A stretch of DNA of 64,000 bases from Cryptomeria japonica (Eukaryota; Streptophyta; Pinopsida; Cupressales; Cupressaceae): NCBI RefSeq assembly GCF_030272615.1, contig NC_081412.1, forward strand, positions 549,164,488 to 549,228,487. The letters run 5' to 3'. Positions 22,150 to 34,799 of the stretch are shown here, piece after piece (the stretch's first letter is position 1; every line of letters starts with the position of its first letter). Under the pieces are notes generated by a model. The model was given only the letters and a program-made list of their open reading frames with translations, was not told the origin of the DNA and made no database searches. Position numbers and translations under genes: made by a program.

Positions 22150-24716
22150 GTGACCATTTAGGAGCACATAAGGCCCCTTACAATACATGTGCAATCTTTA
22201 GGACCTAATAGGACCAGATAAGACCAAGTGGTGTTGCAAGGGGTCTTATGTGGTCCTAAGGGGTCACACATGTGTTCTAACACATGGGTGACCCCTTAGA
22301 ACCACATAGGCACCCTTACGATACATGTACACCCCTTAGGATCTATTAGGACCACATAAGACCAAATGGTGTCACAAGGGGTAGATTATGGGGTCCTAAG
22401 GGGTCATGCATGTGTTTTAACACATGGGTGACCCCTTAGGACCACATAAGGCCCTTACAGCACGTGTGCACTCTTTAGGACTATATAAGACCAAATGGTG
22501 TTGAAAGGGGTCTTATGTGGTCCTAAGGGGTCATGCATGTGTTCTCACACATGGGTGACCCCTTAGGACCACATGAGGCCCCTTACAACCACATATAGCC
22601 CCTTATTGCACATGTGCACCACTTAGGACCTAATTGGACCACAGAAGACCAAATGGTGTCAGAAGGGGTCCTATGTGGTCTGAAGGGGTCACACGTGTTC
22701 TAACACATGGGTGACCCTTTAAGACCAGATAAGGCCCCTTACGACACATGTGGAACCCTTAGGACCTAATAGAACCACATAAGACTAAATAGTGTCAAAA
22801 CAAGTCATATATGGTCCTAAGGGATCACGCATGTGTTCTAACACATGGGTGGCCCTATAAGACCACATCAAGCCCCTTACGACACATGTGCACCCTTAAT
22901 GACCTATTATGACCACATAAGACCAAATGGTGTCACAAGGGGTCTTATGTGGTCCTATGGGGTCATGCATGTGTTCTAACACACGGGTGACCCCTTAGGA
23001 CCACATAAGGCCCCTTACAACATATGTGCACCCCTTAGGACCTAATTGGATAATATAAGACCAAATGGTGTCGAAAGGGACCTTATGTGGTCCTAAGGGG
23101 TCATTCATGTGTTCTAACACATGAGTGACCCTTTAGGAGCACTTAAGGTACCTTACAACACATGTGCACCCCTTAGGATCTATTAGGACCACATAAGACC
23201 AAATGGTGTTGAAAGGGACCTTATATGGTCCTAAGTTGTCACACATGGGTGATCCCTTAGGACCACAGAAGGCCTCTTATGATACATGTGCACCCCTTAG
23301 GGCCTAATAGGACCACATAAGATCAAATGGTATTTAAAGGGGTCTATCATGCATGTGTTCTAACATATGGGTGATCCCTTAGGACCACACAAGGCCCTTT
23401 ACGACACATGTGCACCCCTTAGGACCTATTATGACCACATAAGACCTTATGTGGTCCTAAAGGGTCACCCATGTGTTCTAACACATGGGTGATCCCTTTG
23501 GACCACAAAAGGCCCGCTACGACACATGTGCACCCCTTAGGACCACATAAGACTAAATGGTGTCGTAAGGGGCCTTATGTGGTCCTAAGGGGTCACAAAT
23601 GTCATCTAAGACATGGGTGACCCCTTAGGACCACATAAGGCCCCTTATGATACATGTGCACACCTTAGGACCTAAGAGGACCACATAAGACCAAATGGTG
23701 TCGAAAGGAGCTTGTGTGGTCCTAAGGGGTCATGCATGTGTTCTAACACATGGGTGACTACTTAGGACCACATAAAGCCCCTCACGACACAGGTGCACCC
23801 CTTAGGACCTAATAGGACCACATAATAACAAATGATGTTGAAAGGGGTCTTATGTGCTCCTAAGGGTTTACTCATTTGTTCTAACACATGGGTGACCCCT
23901 TAGGACTACACAAGGCCCCACATGACACATGTGCACCCCTTAGGACCTATTAGGACCACATAAGACCAAATGGTGTCGTAAGGGGCCTTATGTGGTCTTA
24001 AGGGGTCACCCATGTGTTCTAATACATGGGTGACCCCTTAGGACCACAAAAGGCCCATTGCGACACATGTGTCATGTGTTCTAACACATGAGTGGCCCCT
24101 CAAGACTACAAAAGGCCCCTTATGGCACATCTGCACCCCTCAGGACCTATTAGGACCACATAAGACCAAATTGTGGTGTAAGGGGACTTATGTGGTCCTA
24201 AGGGGTCACCCATGTGTTCTAACAAATGGGTAACCCCTTATGACCACAGAAGGCTGCTTATGGCACATGTGCACCCCTCATGGCCTATTAGGACCACATA
24301 AGACCAAATGGTGTCATAAGGGGCTTTATGTGGTCCTAAAGGGTCACCCATTTGTTCTAACACATGGGTGACCCCTTAGGACTACATAAGGCCCCTTACG
24401 ACACATGTGCACTCCTTAGGACCTATTACGACCACTTAAGACCAAATGGTGTCGTAAAGAGCCTTATGTCGTCCTAAGGGGTCACACATGTGTTCTAACA
24501 CATGGGTGACCCCTTAGGACCACAGAAGGCCCCTTACAACACATGTGTACCCTTTAGGACCTATTAGGATGACATAATACCAAATGGTGTTGAAAGGGGT
24601 CTTATGTTGTCCTAAGGGGTCACGCATGTGTTCTAACACATGGGTGACCCCTTAGTACCACATAAGGCCCCTTACGACACATGTGCACCCCGTAGGACCT
24701 ATTAGGACCATATAAG
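22150..24716 (+). repeat. palindromic satellite of ~140 bp, about 18 units
   Basis: Tandem units, usually 126-156 bp, carrying CACATGGGTGACCCCTTAGG, GACCACATAAGGCCCCTTA, CACATGTGCACCCCTTAGG, AAGACCAAATGGTGT and then GGGGCCTTATGTGGTCC and GGGGTCAC(A)CATGTG. The last two are the reverse complement of the first two, so each unit can fold into a hairpin with arms of about 35-40 bp around the TTCTAACA loop. No coding potential. Confidence 0.9.
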
Positions 24717-25263
24717 ACATATATTGAAATTAATTATTGTATATGCAATTGTAATTTAATTTACTTAATTTGACTAGTTGTAAATTAATTTGACTAATTT
24801 TAAATTAATTTGACTTAATTTGACTAATTTTCAAATTAAATATTGTATATGCAAATATATGTAATTGTAAATTAGACATATATTGAAATTTAAAATTGAA
24901 TTTATAGTTGTTGTTTAAATTTCTTTTGTGCATAGATGTAGAAATTTATCTTAAATTTGTCTTTATATAGATAATTTTAGTGTATGCATTTATGACGTTT
25001 AAATTTCTTTTTTGTATTTCTAATTTTTTTAATTTACCTATTTAAATATGTTTCAAATGATGCAAATGTATGTATACTTTTATAATTATTGTAATGTGTA
25101 CTACATACATACACATGTGCATATATATATATATATATATATACATTAGTGTATACATTTATGACATTTAAATTTCTTTTGTGTATATCTAATTTTTTTA
25201 ATTTACATGTTTAAATATGTTTAAAATGATGAAAATATATGTATACTTTTATAATTATTACCC
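24717..25263. other. A/T-rich spacer with two imperfect copies
   Basis: TGTATGCATTTATGACGTTTAAATTTC near 24,970 recurs near 25,150, with ATATGTTT and TGTATACTTTTATAATTATT after each, so about 180 bp is duplicated. A short (TA)n lies at 25,118-25,142. No gene. Confidence 0.6.
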
Positions 25264-27057
25264 AAGCACATCATGTATGAGCCTGGATCCCATAACACAA
25301 GTAGTTCTTTGCCTAGTGCTCATCCTCTTGGGAGTGAGCAGACGTCACATAGGTCTGCCACAAATCCACATGAGAGACATCAACTCTACAATTAGACAGT
25401 AGAGGCACTCCAATGTGGCCTAGATCATTTAAATGTCACATTGGGAAACATGTGTGATCAAAGAAATAAGCAAAGGGGTGAGATAATTAAACAGGAGCTA
25501 CTTCATATTATTGACCTTGTTGACAATTATAATCCATATGACGAGGTCAACACAGAGGAGTTCTATGGATCCCTTTCACGCAATGTATGTGGTACAATAA
25601 AATGGGACACTCTGAATGATAAGGTTTCCACAGCTAATGTGAAAACCATGTTTCCTTATTATCAAGCCTTTGGTAGGGTGAAGGGTTATATGCCTACCAT
25701 GTGCATAGATGCACTAGTAGCACCTTTTATCTATCCTAGATGGTTGTCCACTCATCATAGGTGACTCCAAAAGGATGAGTTTCCCCTTTATTTCTACAAA
25801 CAATTATTTGCAAAGTTTCATTTGTTGGATGATGTTGACCACACCAATTTTCTGAAACATGTTGGGCAAGGGAAGGACAAATTTTTAGATAAGTTTAGAC
25901 GACCAAGTGTAATCCTACCCATTAATAAGTGGGCATTTATTGGTCCAAACCTTGTGGTTCTTTCCAAGAGTGTGGACCTAGCACATGTTGCAGATAGTGT
26001 ACCAAATGACACTTGACAATTCATCTTTTTCAGTATTTCTACTATATCCACACAAGTGGATGAGATGACATCAGATCAAGTGGGTAGATATTTGTTGTGC
26101 TCTCATACTAGTATTAATGGAGCTCATGATGCATCAGCGAGTGATGATCCATATGTTTGAGTAGACATACCATCGCCAATGAATGTTGCACGCATGCATG
26201 CTTATCTAGTGATCTCTTGGATTCATATCAGGTCATTGATTTGGAGCATGGGATCCCACTAGAGGAGGCCCCATCATATTTTAGGCATGTATTTGGTAGA
26301 CGGGCTACTTCTAGTTGTGGTTGTGAGCATATACATTCTTAGCCTACTATTGTTGCACATCCTACTGCCTCACCCCAGCATACAACAGTTGGTTAAGAGA
26401 CACCTCCTCCTCTTGTTTATAGATTAGTAAATCAGGCCACAATACCTAGTACTCAATTTCTGGGGATGTTCACTACCATTCTTATAGAGCCAGGTAGTGA
26501 GGGGGATCATGTTGAAGTGGGCTCCTTGCATGATTCTGACATCAGCAAGATCAGACAAGCCTTACATGTTGCAGGAGAGGTTTGAACTATAATATATAAA
26601 TTACCAATTTTAATTTAGCAATTTTATATAGCTACTTGATTGTGCACATGAACTACATAGATTAAATTAATTATACATTGGATTGTATCTTTTGAGCTAT
26701 TTAGGGTATCACGTTAGGGTTGATGTATGGAGTTTTGGATGTTGCCACTGACCCAAGTGTTCATCAGGAGACACGGGTATATATAAAGTTTAAATTTTGT
26801 TTTTTTTTGTTTTTAATTTCTATTTAAAGGGATATCTAGGTGATGATTAAATAATTTAAAGTTATTTAAATTATATATCGAAGAAAATGTGTGAATTATC
26901 TAGGATGAGCGAGCATTGTGCAGGATGAGCCATTCATCTCGCAAACATTCTAGAGTCCAGCATGCGCATGGTGGAGGTGTTAGAGACCCTGAGGTATGTT
27001 TATCTACAACCACGTACATGTACATGTTCAAGTAGACTCGATTTGATCATTAAAATA

Positions 27058-27149
<92 letters not shown>

Positions 27150-27630
27150 AAATTAATAACGAATGTTTAAATAATGCACATGTGAGTTCATGTGTAATTT
27201 ATATTGTAGGTGATGTTTGAGGATTTGCACATTGCCACTGGCCTTGTTCATCAAGAGACACATGTATACATTATAAATTTAAATTAATTTTTTTTTAAAT
27301 ATTTAAGTTCTATATTTAAAGGGTTAGGTTCAAAGTTATAAATATATGTGTATATATATCTAACAAAATTTCAACATTGCAGGATGCACCACTATCACAC
27401 AGGTTGAGCTCCTCATCAAATAGATGTCTTAGAATCCTACATGCACATGGTGGTGATGTTAGAGACCCTTTAGAGGTATGTTTGTCTACAACATGTACAT
27501 GTACACACAAATGTTCTTAATCTATGTTACTTAAAAAAAATTACTCTAGTATGAATTAAATGTTTATTGTATGAGTTTATACGTGCATACTCTATTGCAG
27601 ACGCATGGATCGAGACAGGGCCCCAAGTGA
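25264..27630 (+). pseudogene. + strand gene of the 20.6-kb transposon, multi-exon, unknown function
   Basis: Main exon from about 25,264 to 26,583: one frame with VEALQCGLDHLNVTLGNMCD, IIKQELLHIIDLVDNYNPYD and RPSVILPINKWAFIGPNLVV. It has stops near 25,395, 25,762 and 26,014 and a frameshift near 26,155, after which VIDLEHGIPLEEAP and STQFLGMFTTIL continue. Then small exons with GT/AG borders: 26,705-26,776, 26,924-26,993, 27,210-27,263, 27,383-27,475 and 27,601-27,630 (ends in TGA). Exons 2-3 and 4-5 are copies of each other. No family recognised. Convergent with the transposase-like gene, it may encode an accessory or DNA-binding protein. Confidence 0.55.
27062..27146 (+). repeat. (TA)n microsatellite
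   Basis: About 42 TA units in an intron of the + strand transposon gene. The open frame across it is a repeat artefact. Confidence 0.95.
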
Positions 27631-27831
27631 ACCATTGTTTATATATTTGAATGTGCACACATTTTATAGACATTTCATATTTTTACATGTGTACTAGATA
27701 TTTATTTTTCTTATTTCATGTGTATGTGTACTAGACATTTAATACATGTGTATGTGATAGATAGACATATGTATGTATGTGTTAGATAGATCTACATTTC
27801 ATACTACTTTGCACGTATATATATATACGTG

Positions 27832-27834
27832 CAA

Positions 27835-27899
<65 letters not shown>
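27832..27899 (+). repeat. (GA)n microsatellite
   Basis: About 33 GA units directly after the palindrome-like ACGTATATATATATACGT, in the spacer between the two convergent genes. Confidence 0.95.
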
Positions 27900-27900
<1 letters not shown>

Positions 27901-29010
27901 ATTTTTGAAAGTTAAGTGTATAAATGATAGATAGTCATTTCAATTTTAAATGTGTATGTGATATATAGACATATACATATGTGTTAGGAATCTACATTTC
28001 ATACTAGACTTTGCACATTTTTGAAAGTTAAGTGTTTAAATAATAGATAGTCATTTGAATTTAGTTAAGTGTTCTAGTTAAGTGTATGTGATAGATAGTC
28101 ATTTCAATTTCAAATGTGTATGTGATAGATAGACATATACATATGTGTTAGGAATCTAAATTCCATACTAGACTTTGCACATTTTCTAAAGTTAAGTGTT
28201 TAAAGATTACATTTTTGAAAGCTAAGTGTTTATGTATGTTTAATGAACTTACTTAAAAAATTTAATGAACTTATATCTATATATTTAAATTTAATGAACT
28301 TATATCCATGATGAAAATATCCCCTTAAATCCCCTTAAGACCGCTTAAAACTCCTTAGGACAACACAATTAGATGAATCCATACAACATAATTAAATGAA
28401 ACCATACATGTGTAAATATAAATTAAATTAATACATAGATGAACAAAATGAATCCATGCATATGTAAAAATATAAAAGAATCCATGACCCAAATATCCCC
28501 TTAAATCCCCTTAAGACAACCTAAAACACTTTAGGACAACATAATTAAATGAGTCCATATAACATAATTAAATGAAAGCATACATGTGTAAATATAAATT
28601 AAATGAATACTTAGATGAATAAAATGAATCCATGCATGTGTAAAAATATAAATGAATCCATAACACAAATATCCCCTTAAGACAACATATATATAGATGA
28701 TCTCTTGGATCATGCATATCTATAAATGAATCGATACATGTATACATACATTTAAAGATGAATTTAATAGGTGATTCACACATTGAAAATTCAAGCTACC
28801 TGTATAACTATATATACATGCACTATGACCACTTTGCAGAAATCCCCTCAAGACCACTTAAAGCACCTTAGGACAACATAATTAAAAGAATCCATACAAT
28901 ATAATTAAATGAAACTATACATGTGTAAATATAAATTAAATAAACACATAGATGAATAAAATGAATCCATGCATGTGTAAAAATATAAATGAATCCATAC
29001 ATGTTTTTAA
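27900..29010 (+). repeat. spacer tandem repeats (two families)
   Basis: Family 1: about 175 bp, twice (27,900-28,020 and 28,080-28,195), with GATAGATAGTCATTTCAATTT and CATATGTGTTAGGAATCTA. Family 2: about 175 bp, at 28,320-28,495, 28,496-28,670 and 28,846-29,010, with AATCCCCTTAAGACC, CTTAGGACAACA and GAATCCATGCATGTGTAAA. CCCCTTAAGACCACTTAA echoes the satellite core at 22-24.7 kb. No gene. Confidence 0.8.
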
Positions 29011-30170
29011 ATGACCCCTTAAGACAACATATGAAATGAATCCCTACACATAAATAAAATAAAAAATAAAAATCAATACATACTTGTTCAATGCATAGAC
29101 ACAAAATATTTAATTTAAGAATAAAATATGTAAAACCAACGTATAAAACATAAAATAATGCGTTAGCAAAACTAAATTTCAACAACTTATCTGAATGTAA
29201 ACACATGTCTAAATATCTATATATATACGAGTTTATCAAAATAAGACCTATGTAATATAATTTACTTGTTCAAACATGACAACTTGTTGAATTTAAAGCT
29301 CCTAGTACATATAATCTAGATCCTCCCTGTCTTTTATAATCTCTAAAATAATTTCATAATCTTCAATAGGAAACCTCCACTTTTGGTTGCCACGTCCTCT
29401 TTTTGGTAATGTCTCCAACTGCAATCTTGTCACTATTACTAAGTGATTGTAGTGTATAAATTTTTGGCCATACATATAATCAATGAATGTTACACCATTT
29501 GTATCTATCTTTATTTGTCGATAATAGGTGCCTTCAACAATAACTGAACCAATGGGATATTGTTGCCCATCATCATCATTGATTGGTTCCAATAACTTGC
29601 ATTTTGGTTGTGTGCATCTCAGTAGATAATAGTCTACACTTTGAGTATTTTCAGGATCAGCAATCACTGCAAAAATATCACCTGTGAAAATAGACCACAT
29701 GTATATATATTTAAAGCAATATTAGTTCATTATATATTTTTAAATTAATTTTGAACAATATTAAATTAAATAAGAATTTAAATTTTTTTACATGTACATA
29801 TATAATTTACAAAATATGCATGCACACACTTGTAACAACTAAATTAGAAACACATTCATAATCAACTGAGTATAGAGGATCGTGAATATCAATAATGTCA
29901 CTATCTTAGTAAGTAGGCATTGTGTAAAATTCTTTCAATTCTCATTGCAAAACATATCCATCAACAATATTCTGATAATAAGTATATGTGTTGTTTGCAA
30001 TGCAATCAACATTAAAGTATGATTTTCCTCTTACAAGAATAACACGAGGCTTGCTAAATCCCGTACTCATGACTTGATGAAAACTTCTAATAATATTAAT
30101 TGATTGGTAATTATAAGGATTTGATTGATCAACATCTGATAATACAAATTATTTAGTCCATTTTAGTTCA

Positions 30171-30200
<30 letters not shown>

Positions 30201-30207
<7 letters not shown>

Positions 30208-30280
30208 AATTTTTAAAATAATTCAAGAACACTTGAATGTTTAAGTGTTCTTGAATTATTTTTAAAATTTTTATATATAT
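30201..30280. repeat. 80-bp near-perfect hairpin
   Basis: ATTCAAGAACACTT, loop GAATGTT, AAGTGTTCTTGAAT, with A/T arms extending both ways to about 35 bp each. It lies in an intron of the transposase-like gene, next to an (AC)n run at 30,172-30,200. Confidence 0.9.
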
Positions 30281-30670
30281 ATATATATGTATATATACCT
30301 TTAACTTCCCAAAAATAACACTTGTTGTAAGTTGTATCATGACCAACAAAATGATTTTTACATTAGAATTACGTATGGTGTTACCTGTACAGAAGCTCTT
30401 GCTTTAGAAAATTTGACAACCCATGTACATACATATATATATTTAAATTAATCTATGAAGATAATTAAAACTCTACACAAATATGAAAAGAATTTACCTA
30501 CAAGTTCATGTTGGTGAAGTGCACGCTTCACACATGGTCCTACTCCATCATGCTCTCATTTTTCATGTCCACTCTCAAAGAAGTTCCACAAAAACTTTAT
30601 GCTACGTCGAGCATGTTGTAGGGATAACCAATTAAAAGCTTTTGCAAACTTAAATTGCCCTGACATGAAT

Positions 30671-30673
<3 letters not shown>

Positions 30674-30761
<88 letters not shown>
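30674..30761 (+). repeat. (TA)n microsatellite
   Basis: About 44 TA units between two exons of the transposase-like gene. Confidence 0.95.
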
Positions 30762-30762
<1 letters not shown>

Positions 30763-32560
30763 AAATTTTGACCTATTATACAATCAAACCATACATAAGA
30801 AAAAAATCAACTTATAATCAATTTCAAATCTAATGTACTTACCGACACATCCATCTGATCAAATCAAATATTGTGTACATTCTATCCCATGATCTTTAAT
30901 ATCTTCAAAAAAGTATTCCAAAACAATGTGCTGCATAGCTCCTATCATGACACATATCATCACTGATATAGAAATGAACCTCCTTGATGATAATGTGTTC
31001 ATTTTCAATACTCTCTATACCATCCACCTGAAATTGCACATGTCTATAGAAAACTTGTACAAATATTACAACTTGATCAGAACAATAATATTGACTTTGA
31101 ATTTCTGTGTGAGGACTAAATGTATAGTTCTCGGAGAAATCTACAATTGAAAGAATACAACCTGGTGGAAAACAATTATTTGAATCACAAAACTATTTAG
31201 CCTGTCATCTTGCACCATGATAATATTGGATATGTGGATATATCATATTACGAAATCTATCTATAAACTGAATGTAGGGCATTTCACTCTCTTTCAACAT
31301 AATTTTTTCGGATTCAGTTCTTAACTTAGTTTGGTAGGTCTCATATTCAAATCTCTTCCATATAACTAGTGCATGAATATTAATATTATCATTTGCATTA
31401 GAAACTTACTCAAAACTCCATAATCATTGCATTCACCTTTTAGACATTATATTTTGAAGTCATTTGAATCTTCTAATTTATCACATAAAATAGACTTCAC
31501 AAATTGTGTTGTACTTATAGGAATGAGTAGATTTGGATTAATTGTTGCCATGAAATTCTTATATGATTGCAAGTGTAGATGAAATTCAACATTATTTTGA
31601 CAAAAACAAGTTTCACATCCTTATTTATGCATACAAAGAAAGAACGCAATCTCTCAAACATCCTTTAGCAAATCTTTACATTTGAAAATTCTTGCTTGAA
31701 TGCTTCAAACAATTCACTTTGTGTTGTATCTAAGAAATGTTTTGGATGTGTAATATTTTGACCATGTCTTCATCTATCATCTATATAGTGTCCCTTCTAT
31801 TGGAAGAAACACGAGTTTGGTTGGTCCAATAATCAATGACCTGTCTTTTTACATCTTCAGAAATTATGTCTTTTGTAGGAACCCTACTGAGATTTACCTA
31901 ATTCTTTTCAATGTTTTCATCCAATGTATTTATCTTCCTAATGTATCTTTGAATAGTTCTTCTAGATACATGCATTAATTGAGAAATTACATTAACTTTA
32001 TTTCTACGAGTCAATTTCTTACTAGTAATCATAGTCATCAATGCTCTACTCGCAACACTTAAATTAACACCTCGTCTTGTGTTGTCAATACAATTCAATG
32101 ATTCTTGTTAATTTTAAATTATAGTTTCTTTTACTAATGTATCAGGAGAAATTTTCTTATTATCAACACCCAAGAACTCCAAAACAGGTTTCATTTCCCT
32201 TTTCCTAAATAACTTAGCAAATAATTGTACTCTTCCAATAATAGACTTATTTTAAAAATAAGCATCCCACAATTTATTACAATGCAATTTTAATGTGCTG
32301 TCAAGTATCATATCTTCAGATGAAATTTTATTGAAAAACTATCTTCACCTATTTCCATCAAATTTTTCATGCCAAAAAAAAAATCGAACTTGAGCCTTTA
32401 CCGATTTCATCTCGTACCTGAGTAGATGTTTCTTGAACATCATCATGTTGATCTTGAACATCAATGGATTGTTGTTGACTACATTTTTGTATGACCTTTC
32501 ATCTTATCATCCCTTTTATGATCATACAACCTTGATCTAGTCCTCTTATTCCCCACTACA

Positions 32561-33820
32561 AAAAATATTCAAATCTTCAAAATTTCGTGCTTTGAACCTA
32601 AAAACAAAAACATCCAATTGTACCATATATAAGATAAAAACATATTTGTGCGCACCTTTAAAGTTATTTTAAATTATAGAAGTTTTCTATATACATATAT
32701 ATATACTTATCAGAACAATGTTAGAGTTAAATCTATAAATCTAGACTTCATTTGTAAACTATGAAAGTTAAAAAAATTATATAGTTACTTTTCTTTGTTC
32801 TTAACAAACAAAATATAATTAATGAAATGTAAATTTAATTTTGCATTCTTAAACTTTATACATTGAATAAATGAAACATGCGTAAATTTCATCCATTTAG
32901 ATCATTTGACTTGAACTCCACTTTTAAAAATTTAGAAATAAAAAAATAATGTTCAAGAAATAAGACCTAATTTCTACCACACATAAGATAAAGAGTAAGA
33001 AATTAAGTCTAGCTGGATTCTATATATGAATGTGATTTAATAACATTAATTGCTTGAAATATAGAGTAGCTAATAGATAGAGAATTTGAGTCAAGTATTA
33101 GTTTCAAAAAAATTATAATTAAATAATAAATAGTGTTGAATATACTCAATTTCATTAGTGTTTAATATATATTATACAAATTCACTATTTAGTTCTTTTA
33201 AGTATGTAAATAAGAATGAATTTACGCACATTTATGAACATGTATAAATGGATCCATACACATAAATAGAAATGGATAAATGCATACATATATAAATAAA
33301 AACATATGGAATCCATTTACATATAAATAAAAGATTCAAGATAAGATACACATGATTGAATCCATAATTAATGATTAATAAAATAAAGTTTAATTAAATC
33401 TAAAAAATATAAATAGTTTTCCAAAATCCTTCAAATATTTGTATATTGGAACATAATTGAAAAAATAAATTTAAAATAACATAATTGAAAATAAATGATT
33501 GAAGCATAATTTGAATAATAAAATAAAGTTTAAAAAAATCTAAAAAATATTTAATTTCCCAAAAAACATCCAATATTGTAAATTAAGCATGATTAAAAAT
33601 AATAATTTAAAATAACATACTTGGAAATGGTAGATGCCTTCGAAAAAAAAATCAAAATCTTCACCCCTTTATAAAATTAGAAATAATTGCCCCTTTAAAA
33701 TCTTCCTCCTGGATTAAAAATGCCACTTTATTTCAGAAAAAATAATGATTTTATTCAAAAATCACTTTTATTATTTTTGCAGTTGACGAAAATTGATATT
33801 TTTATTGGAAAAAAACATTA
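32561..33820. other. A/T-rich upstream region of the transposase-like gene
   Basis: No frame of note. AAATAAAGTTTAA(T/A)AAAATCTAAAAAATAT is duplicated near 33,380 and 33,525. Confidence 0.4.
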
Positions 33821-33839
33821 TTTTATATGGGGTTGAAGT

Positions 33840-33940
33840 GACCGGTCCTTTGTACGTTTCCATAGTTTCGGCTGGAACACTTCCAAATTAAAAATACTAA
33901 TAGTTCCGGCCGGAACACTTCCAAATTAAAAATACTACAA
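33840..33940 (+). repeat. tandem ~50-bp repeat with GCCGGAAC motif
   Basis: GGCTGGAACACTTCCAAATT and GGCCGGAACACTTCCAAATT, each followed by AAAAATACTA. The GCCGGAAC/GTTCC vocabulary matches the promoter tract at 21,260-21,400 in inverted sense. It may be the matching promoter or subterminal region of the minus-strand gene. Confidence 0.6.
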
Positions 33941-34664
33941 GTAGGTATTCTTTTGTTCGATAAGGGACTGGTTTGAAAAATAGAAAAAATATCGAATAAC
34001 TTCAAAAAAAATTGAAAAAAACATGGTTCACTAGAGGAGAGATTCTTCTCCAATAGGGTATTTTTTTCGTTTTTTGATTATCATAAATTGAATAGACAAA
34101 TTATGGTGGGAGACAAAAACTGTCAAATTCTTATATATTCGACTTCCAAATTCTATAACAAAGAAAATATACATCAAAAATTAATTTTTTTTTATATACC
34201 GTATATATATGTCATCTATAATGGATATCAAAATCGGAAAAAAATAATTTGATTTACATTTTCTTTTGTGGTGGGAACTAAACCCCCTGTTTTTCAGCAA
34301 TTAAAAAATGGACTTTAAAGATTTAAAAAAACATATAAATTATTGACCAAAAAAATTGAAAAATAGTAGACTTAAACTTCACCAAATTTTACACATTTTG
34401 TCATTCCCAAAATTTAACCAAGTGAGCATGACACAACACTAACAAACTTATTTTTTTCTATCACCAATAACATGATATCTCAATTTAAATGTAGTTCTCA
34501 TTACAAACACACTTAAAATGCACAACAAGCAAAAATGAGATACACCATTGTTTACCAATTTTACAAAAATCATTTTAACCACAACATATTACATTGTATA
34601 CTTCAAGCAATAGTGATAAATAATAAGTTACCATTTCAAATAGGATTAACTCAAACATTAAATT

Positions 34665-34790
34665 AATTCTTCCTTTGTTTTCCAACACAATATAACTCCT
34701 TCTTACCCATGTTTCTCTTGCATTCTTTCATGGTGTGATTCCCTAACCTCCTATACCTACACTTGCAAGATGTCTAATTGTCTAGATGTT
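34665..34790 (-). pseudogene. fragment with a Cys-rich zinc-binding-like tail
   Basis: Minus-strand frame reading SCKCRYRRLGNHTMKECKRN and then GKKELYC, ending in a TAA near 34,665. The C.C...(H)....C spacing resembles the zinc knuckle that ends FAR1/MULE-type or retroelement proteins, with one Cys replaced. Only about 40 codons are clear; the origin is uncertain. Confidence 0.35.
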
Positions 34791-34799
34791 CAAACACAA

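Larger units (their letters stand above)
29302..32560 (-). pseudogene. transposase-like gene of the 20.6-kb transposon, decayed
   Basis: Minus-strand exons with GT/AG borders: about 32,560-30,843 (donor GTAAGT), 30,659-30,498, about 30,435-30,300, 30,135-29,831 and 29,681-29,302. Order: a helix-turn-helix (NKVNVISQLMHVSRRTIQRY), a Cys/His-containing middle (ETCFCQ, EFHLHLQSYKNFM), VDFSENYTF, FYISDDM, SDGCVG joined across the intron to QFKFAKAFNWL, then WNFFESGHEK and EHDGVG. The acidic residues in these motifs suit an RNase H-fold nuclease; I know such DYSENY/SDG/GHGK motifs from unannotated plant and animal proteins but cannot name the superfamily. A C-terminal exon ends in ILEIIKDREDLDYMY. 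Several stops and frameshifts make it non-functional. Confidence 0.55.

Noticed and set aside
22150-24716. CRISPR-like regular repeats
   Set aside because: The repeat itself is palindromic over its length, units are variable, and there are no unique spacers; the context is a plant transposon intron.
26962-27156. Open frame ending in Ile-Tyr repeats
   Set aside because: It runs through (TA)n and ignores the splice sites at 26,993 and 27,210.
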